DNA from: Pegethrix bostrychoides GSE-TBD4-15B
GTDB taxonomy: Bacteria; Cyanobacteriota; Cyanobacteriia; Elainellales; Elainellaceae
Direction: 5' to 3'
Assembly (NCBI GenBank): GCA_019359155.1
Contig: JAHHHV010000076.1
Span: 50,183 to 114,182 of the forward strand
DNA length: 64,000 nucleotides
Both the position numbers and the translations under genes were made by a program. A model generated the notes under the pieces. It was not told the DNA's origin. It did no database searches and worked only from the letters and a program-made list of their open reading frames with translations. How positions within the stretch are numbered: the stretch's first letter is position 1; every line of letters starts with the position of its first letter. Of the stretch, positions 59,727 through 64,000 are shown in pieces.

Positions 59727-61079
59727 ATGATTATTGTGGACACAGCATTGCAGGCCAGAGCCGAAGCCGGAAACCCAGTACGGGTCGGCATGATTGGGGC
59801 AGGCTTTATGGGACGCGGCATTGCCAACCAGATCGTCAACTCGGTGCCTGGAATGGAGCTAGTCGCCGTCTTTACCCGCAACATTGAAGATGCCCAGCGA
59901 GCCTACAATGAGGCCGGCATTACCGATCTGCGCGTCGTGAACACGGTGGCCGATCTCGAAGCATCAATCCGGCAAGGTCAGTATGCTATTACTGACGATG
60001 CGATGCTGCTCTGTCGAGCGGCGGGCATTGATGCGCTCGTCGAAGTCACGGGCGCAATCGAATTTGGTGCTGAGGTGGTGATGGAGGCGATTGCCAACCG
60101 CAAGCATATCGTGCTGATGAACGCTGAACTCGATGGCACAATTGGCTCAATCCTCAAGGTGAAGGCCGATCAAGCTGGCGTGATTCTGACTGCCTGCGAC
60201 GGCGACCAACCCGGCGTGCAGATGAACCTCTACCGCTATGTCAAGAGCATTGGCCTCACTCCACTGCTCTGCGGCAACATCAAAGGTCTGCAAGATCCGT
60301 ACCGCAACCCAACCACACAAGAGGGCTTTGCGAAGCAGTGGAAGCAAAAGCCCCATATGGTGACGAGCTTTGCTGACGGCTCTAAGATCTCCTTTGAGCA
60401 GGCGATTGTCGCTAACGCAACCGGCATGACGATTGCCCAGCGCGGCATGTTGGGCTACGATTTCAACCGCCATCGCGATGAGCTAGTCGAGCAGTTCGAC
60501 CTCAAGTACACCGGACATGTGGACGACTTAACGCCCATGTATGACGTGGAGCAGCTCAAGGCACTGGGCGGCATCGTAGACTATGTGGTGGGCGTGAAGC
60601 CGGGGCCGGGTGTCTTTGTGTTTGCGACGCATGACGACCCAAAACAGCAGCATTACCTCAACCTCTACAAGCTGGGTGAAGGCCCGCTCTACAGCTTCTA
60701 CACGCCTTATCACCTCTGCCATTTTGAAGTGCCGCTGTCGGTGGCGCGGGTGGTGCTATTTAACGACGTGGTGCTGGCTCCAACCGCGCCTCTGGTGGAT
60801 GTCGTGGCGACTGCCAAGATTGACCTGAAGGCTGGCGAAACCTTGGACGGCATTGGCTACTACATGACCTATGGCCAGTGCGAAACCTCGAAAGTAACGC
60901 AGGCTGAGCGTCTGCTGCCACTGGGGATTGCCGAAGGCTGTAAGCTAAAGCGCGATATCGCTAAAGATCAAGTGTTGACCTATGACGACGTGGAGCTGCC
61001 GGAAGGTCGTCTTTGCGACAAGCTGCGAGCTGAGCAAAATGCTTACTTTGCCTCTGAGGCAGTACTGGCAGCCGTCTAG
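59727..61079 (+). CDS. NAD(P)-dependent oxidoreductase with C-terminal SAF domain
   Basis: A 450-residue protein. The N-terminal Rossmann fold shows VRVGMIGAGFMGRGIANQI, in the homoserine-dehydrogenase-like group, with ALVEVTGAIEFGAEVVMEAI and VLMNAELDGTIGSILK. The C-terminus (about 380-440) holds a SAF-type module (LPLGIAEGCKLKRDIAKDQVLTYDDVEL), as in sialic-acid synthase antifreeze-like domains. Such SAF oxidoreductases occur in surface-sugar clusters, with unknown substrate. It is the last gene of the sugar operon; a hairpin and short tandem repeats follow. Confidence 0.87.
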   Translation: MIIVDTALQARAEAGNPVRVGMIGAGFMGRGIANQIVNSVPGMELVAVFTRNIEDAQRAYNEAGITDLRVVNTVADLEASIRQGQYAITDDAMLLCRAAGIDALVEVTGAIEFGAEVVMEAIANRKHIVLMNAELDGTIGSILKVKADQAGVILTACDGDQPGVQMNLYRYVKSIGLTPLLCGNIKGLQDPYRNPTTQEGFAKQWKQKPHMVTSFADGSKISFEQAIVANATGMTIAQRGMLGYDFNRHRDELVEQFDLKYTGHVDDLTPMYDVEQLKALGGIVDYVVGVKPGPGVFVFATHDDPKQQHYLNLYKLGEGPLYSFYTPYHLCHFEVPLSVARVVLFNDVVLAPTAPLVDVVATAKIDLKAGETLDGIGYYMTYGQCETSKVTQAERLLPLGIAEGCKLKRDIAKDQVLTYDDVELPEGRLCDKLRAEQNAYFASEAVLAAV

Positions 61080-61139
61080 CTTCTGTCAAGTTTCTACGGT
61101 TGCCCCAGCAACGGAGAGAGTCAGATCAGCCATACCCGT

Positions 61140-61191
61140 TACAGGGCGCTTCAGCCCTGTAAAGCCTCCTGTAAAGTCTCCTGTAAAGCAC
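61140..61191 (+). repeat. Hairpin plus 12-bp tandem repeats after the sugar operon
   Basis: TACAGGGC (61140-61147) pairs with GCCCTGTA (61154-61161). The 3' arm then continues as three 12-bp units, CCTGTAAAGCCT-like, at 61156-61167, 61168-61179 and 61180-61191. It could end the sugar-operon transcript. Confidence 0.85.
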
Positions 61192-61270
61192 CTTGTGAGC
61201 AGATCAAAAACTTGGGTACTCTCAGAGCAGACGGTTTGCTTGACATAACTCATCCATTTACTTGCCTGCA

Positions 61271-61534
61271 ATGACTCGTCCGCCTGAAACTCAGCTCAAA
61301 ACCGTGATGTTAGAGCTACCGCCTGATCTGGCAGAGCTGCTGCAACAGCAGAGCCAGCAGTCTGGACAGCCCTTGGTCACAGTCATATTGGTAGCTTTGC
61401 GGTCGGCACTGGGGCGAACTGCGGCTCAGCAGGACGAATTAACCCAAGCTGAAGCGTTAGAAGCACGTCTGGTGCAGCTAGAGGCGTTGCTGCCGAGACT
61501 GGAGTTTTTAGAGGGAAAGTCAATGGCCTTCTGA
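61271..61534 (+). CDS. Small helical protein, possibly the N-terminal part of a frameshifted gene
   Basis: An 87-residue protein from ATG 61271 (the frame opens three codons earlier at TTG). LKTVMLELPPDLAELLQQQSQQSGQPLVTVILVALRSALG resembles a ribbon-helix-helix-like N-terminus, followed by a coiled coil (AEALEARLVQLEALLPRLEFLE). I do not recognise a family. The stop lies inside a 10-bp inverted repeat (61525-61534 with 61554-61563). The following 285 bases stay open in another frame with sensible composition, so the true gene may be longer. See next entry. Confidence 0.6.
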   Translation: MTRPPETQLKTVMLELPPDLAELLQQQSQQSGQPLVTVILVALRSALGRTAAQQDELTQAEALEARLVQLEALLPRLEFLEGKSMAF

Positions 61535-61821
61535 AAGAGCACAGTCCTCTCTCTCAGAAGGCCAGCCCACACAGCCCACACAGCCCATGCAGCCTACAGT
61601 CGCTCAAACTGCCTGTCCAGGATTCAGCTCAGCCGCTGGCCGATTCGCTAGCTGATCCGGTGAATCAAGCCGGTTCATCGCTGGCCAGCCTTTGGATGCG
61701 GGTGAATCAGGAGAATCAGCCTCCCGCCTCTGTGCCCTCTACCTTAGTCCCTCTCAAGGCATGTCCTGAACGCGAGCAGCCGCTGGAACCCTTGGAAGTT
61801 GGAGAGTCGTCAAATTTGTAA
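61535..61821 (+). pseudogene. Open Pro/Ser-rich frame after the small protein, possible shifted C-terminus
   Basis: One base out of frame with the preceding gene, the sequence reads LKLPVQDSAQPLADSLADPVNQ, then MRVNQENQPPASVPSTLVPLK and ends EVGESSNL at TAA 61819-61821. CCCACACAG is repeated three times near 61567. Either a shifted C-terminal tail of the small protein or chance. No start signal of its own is seen. Confidence 0.35.
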
Positions 61822-63033
61822 AGTCTCTCGTGCAACTTGTAGATGTAGCAGCATGACCCGAAATTCAGTTTCATATTGCAGCTCGTGGATTTCAATCGCT
61901 TGCTCACCCAGAATCAGCAGTGTTGGAAAGGGCTGCTTCAGAAATAGCAGCTCATGAATTGAGCCAGTGGGCATCTGGGCAATTTTCAGCGATCCCAGGC
62001 AAAAAGTTAGGCTGGCAGGCGTGATGTAAAGATGCTCCTCGCGGCTCAGCTGTGCGCCTCTGATCAGCATTATGCCCCCGACTGCCGCTAGCTCGATCAG
62101 CATCTGCCAGCGTAAAACCCAGAAGGTCGGCTCGAAGCTAACTGGAACCTGAGCGACCAAGCTTATCGCGCTTTGATGCAGCAGCCCACCCGCCAAAATC
62201 ATCAGGTTTGCCATAATCACCGTAAACAGCAGAAAGCTAAATTTACTCAGGCTTTTGCCCAGCCAGCACCAGGTGCTAGAAAGCTGCCATTTGCAGAAAA
62301 TATGCCATCGCTGCGCCGATTTCTGACAGCCTATGGTGGTGCAAGACTGCGTTCGCTGAGTCAGACCTTGCAGCTGAAGCGGCTGTGCGGCAAGTCTGCT
62401 CTGTCCTTCGCTGCCGACGACTGTCAGTGGCACTGCAAAATGGCGGCTCAGCTCCGCTGCTTTAGCAAAGGCGGCCTTTGTATCTGGCGTTTCGTGCAGC
62501 AGCAGCTCTGAACGATTGCAGAGGGTGAGGTAGACCTGCCAGGCTGTTCCCAAAACTTCCTGAAAGGCTCCGCCCCTGACCTGCACTCGAATCAGGGAAA
62601 TCTGGGCGATTTCGCTGACCTGAAATTTGAGATGATTGGCGGCTAGATTTGAGCCATCCACCAGCTGCCAAATCGCCCAGTCCTCTCGGCATTCCAGGCT
62701 GGTATCGACAGAATGCTGAGCCATAAACTGTCGTTTAGCAAGTTGATAGTCAATCACCCACAGGAGATAGCAGGCGGATAGACTCAGCCCGCTGATTGCC
62801 CGATTGTGATAAGCAGCTAGCGAAAGAATGCAAAAAATCAAAAAGAGGCCACTGCTCGTTACCGGGTCAGCCGGTTTATTCTCAATCAATTCTGACCAGC
62901 AGGCTTGGACAATCAGCTGATGCAGATATTGTAAAAGTCGTCGGAGAACTACGACTGGCCAGACCAGTGAAGCATAGGGGCTACGAATTGGGGCTAAAAC
63001 CTGTCCGTGTATCGTAAATCTAGCTGCTGCCAT
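61810..63033 (-). CDS. Membrane protein of unknown function (407 aa)
   Basis: From ATG 63033 the protein has 407 residues. Two hydrophobic clusters are seen at about 58-90 (SSGLFLIFCILSLAAYHNRAISGLSLSACYLLWVIDY) and 280-335 (FSFLLFTVIMANLMILAGGLL, then WQMLIELAAVGGIMLI), with a soluble loop of about 170 residues between and a short beta-rich C-terminal domain (EHLYITPASLTFCLGSLKIAQMP). I do not recognise a family. The sequence at 63034-63066 is open to a TTG but adds little. It converges on the small coiled-coil gene region with a slight overlap at its stop. Confidence 0.65.
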   Translation of the reverse strand: MAAARFTIHGQVLAPIRSPYASLVWPVVVLRRLLQYLHQLIVQACWSELIENKPADPVTSSGLFLIFCILSLAAYHNRAISGLSLSACYLLWVIDYQLAKRQFMAQHSVDTSLECREDWAIWQLVDGSNLAANHLKFQVSEIAQISLIRVQVRGGAFQEVLGTAWQVYLTLCNRSELLLHETPDTKAAFAKAAELSRHFAVPLTVVGSEGQSRLAAQPLQLQGLTQRTQSCTTIGCQKSAQRWHIFCKWQLSSTWCWLGKSLSKFSFLLFTVIMANLMILAGGLLHQSAISLVAQVPVSFEPTFWVLRWQMLIELAAVGGIMLIRGAQLSREEHLYITPASLTFCLGSLKIAQMPTGSIHELLFLKQPFPTLLILGEQAIEIHELQYETEFRVMLLHLQVARETLQI

Positions 63034-63205
63034 ATGAGTGCATATCTCTGAGTCCAGTATGCCCAAGCGGGTTCAATAGCCTCAGCTGAGCGCAGGCGGC
63101 AAGTCGCCAACTCACAGCTCATCTCGCGCTCTCAGAATGGAAATGTGACCTTCTCCCGAAAAAATGAACATTCTCAAAGAGTTGAAAACCAAGGAGAATG
63201 ATTCT

Positions 63206-63492
63206 ATGAGTTCTAAACCCCGCCGCGTCTTTACTGACGAACAAAAAGCAGAAGCAGTCCACATCGTCGCCCATACGCCTACGGCGGAGCGAAGCTCTAC
63301 GGGAAAACCCATCAGCCAGATTGCCCAGGAAATGGGCTTGACCGAGAGCGCCCTGCGTAACTGGATCAAAAAGCCCAAATTGACCAGACAGCCGCACCGG
63401 ACGGTGCTTTAACGACCGAAGAGCGGCAGGAGTTGAACCGACTGCGGCGGGATAACAGACGCTTACAGATGGAGCGAGATTTCTTAAAAAAC
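63206..63492 (+). pseudogene. IS3-family OrfA remnant with frameshift and small-repeat insertion
   Basis: Frame 1 reads MSSKPRRVFTDEQKAEAVHIV, an insertion, then GKPISQIAQEMGLTESALRNWIKK (helix-turn-helix), and stops at 63412. In the next frame AQIDQTAAPDGALTTEERQEL and NRLRRDNRRLQMERDFLKN continue the OrfA leucine-zipper part. The shift lies at the A5 run near 63366-63370; one extra A would restore it. OrfB is absent. Confidence 0.8.
63272..63302. repeat. Short repeat inserted in the OrfA reading frame
   Basis: CGCCTACGGCGGAGCGAAGC and the following CTCTACGGG have the look of a small dispersed GC-rich palindromic repeat of cyanobacteria. It interrupts the OrfA helix-turn-helix region in frame, adding about ten residues (HTPTAERSST). 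Copy number in the genome is unknown. Confidence 0.5.
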
Positions 63493-63724
63493 GGCTTTCA
63501 CGTAGCATCGTGCCCCAATAGACGAGAAACACCAGGGACTATACTGTCAAATACCCAAATACCCGGAAAGTGGCCGTCTGCTTTTTGGAGGCATCACCCC
63601 GTCAAAAAACTTGGCCCAGGGAAAGCTGCGGACGCAATATTGGTGGCGTTTTGTACGACCCCGTTTAGGAAAGTGATTCAATCCGAGTTCCCATCCGGGT
63701 ACTCACTCGTTTCGAGGACACTCT
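63493..63724 (+). ncRNA. Candidate IS110-type left-end leader (possible bridge-RNA relic)
   Basis: This non-coding stretch lies directly upstream of an IS110-like transposase start. IS110-family elements encode their bridge RNA in such a non-coding end. Short G/C-rich complementary segments are present (for example CCGAGTTCCC near 63681 and GGGTACTC near 63699), but I could not fold a convincing two-loop bridge RNA. The left element boundary is unknown. Confidence 0.25.
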
Positions 63725-63804
63725 ATGTCGAACAAATCTGAACCCACCGGACTGCCCATCGTGCAAGCCAAAGCCGCAGGGATTGATATTGGTTCTCGCT
63801 TTCC
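63725..63804 (+). pseudogene. IS110-family transposase, N-terminal fragment
   Basis: MSNKSEPTGLPIVQAKAAGIDIGSRF is the N-terminus of IS110 DEDD transposases, with the first catalytic Asp in GIDIGS. Similarity ends at CGCTTTC (63797-63803), where the end of an IS4-type element begins, so the gene is interrupted or replaced there. Confidence 0.8.
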
Positions 63805-64000
63805 TAAGTACCGGACAAAAGTTGTAAAGCTTGCTGGAACTGGGGTTGATGCTGCTCAATATTCAATAGCACTCTCCGCAGATAGTCAAACCCATACCGA
63901 AAGATACTCTTGGCTTTCCTCCCATGCTTTTTGATGACAATCGGCTGCTGCTCGGCTAACCATTCCCCAGCTAGAAACGCCCAGCATAAGCCAATACTGA
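63804..64000 (-). mobile_element. IS4-type transposase, C-terminal part (5' end outside window)
   Basis: The minus strand is open from the window edge to TAG at 63806-63804. It reads SIGLCWAFLAGEWLAEQQPIVIKKHGRKAKSIF, then RYGFDYLRRVLLNIEQ and ALQLLSGT. This matches the C-terminus of cyanobacterial IS4-family transposases (IKKHGRxAKSIFRxGxDxLR, LSxT end), with the Y-x2-hydrophobic-K/E region upstream outside the window. The stop codon sits at or in the predicted terminal repeat (CTAAGTACCGGACAAAAG), whose partner should lie to the right. Confidence 0.8.

Overview
The window reads as a chromosomal segment of a cyanobacterium. The clearest marker is psaD (photosystem I subunit II) at 10905-11333. 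Supporting evidence is the conserved icfG-type carbon-regulation cluster, an A-type Fe-S carrier and other proteins with typically cyanobacterial sequence, a chlorophyll-dephytylase-like hydrolase and a Rieske oxygenase. I cannot fix the genus. A Leptolyngbya-like filamentous form is only a guess. No tRNA, rRNA or CRISPR array was seen.

Layout. 1-3.7 kb: the C-terminal part of a NACHT-type STAND protein cut by the window edge, a decayed HicB-like antitoxin, glutaminase, a Uma2 nuclease and a dead IS66 fragment. 3.7-16 kb: housekeeping and redox genes (two alpha/beta hydrolases, ferredoxin, Rieske oxygenase, PrxQ, fasciclin protein, GST, EamA exporter, psaD, a large unknown, SufA/IscA, TPR protein, small unknowns). 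16-18 kb: exopolyphosphatase. 18-27 kb: one long minus-strand operon equivalent to the icfG cluster of Synechocystis, in which a partner-switching module (SpoIIE phosphatase, RsbW-like kinase, two STAS antagonists) is interleaved with glgX, an AGE-family protein, a DJ-1/PfpI protein and an RTX protein. 27-32 kb: a second minus-strand operon with an Asp/Glu racemase, a periplasmic amino-acid-binding protein, a dicarboxylate/amino-acid symporter and a dCache-HAMP sensor. 32-35 kb: a ParA/MinD-like ATPase and polyphosphate kinase, separated by a perfect 24-bp hairpin. 35-50 kb: mug, miaA, gyrB, a SPOR/peptidoglycan-binding protein, prolyl oligopeptidase, an M50 protease and a Ski2-like helicase.

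50-52.7 kb is an accessory scar. It holds a decaying DUF433/DUF5615 toxin-antitoxin locus, two identical 108-bp MITE copies with 3-bp target duplications (one landed exactly on a start codon and removed the gene from its ribosome-binding site), and a dead IS66 N-terminus. 52.7-54.4 kb is hflX, whose conserved N-terminus points to an ATC start codon. 54.9-61.1 kb is a six-gene CDP-sugar and surface-glycan operon: glucose-1-phosphate cytidylyltransferase, LhgO-type oxidase, extended SDR, glycosyltransferase, 3,5-epimerase-like protein and SAF-domain oxidoreductase, with no recognisable 4,6-dehydratase. The right end (63.2-64 kb) is a pile-up of IS3, IS110 and IS4 fragments, including a possible IS110 bridge-RNA leader.

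A theme not explained by any gene is the large number of short tandem duplications (mostly 10-17 bp, 2-4 copies, a different sequence at each site). They lie inside reading frames, in leaders, at stop codons and over ribosome-binding sites, at 15 or more places in 64 kb.
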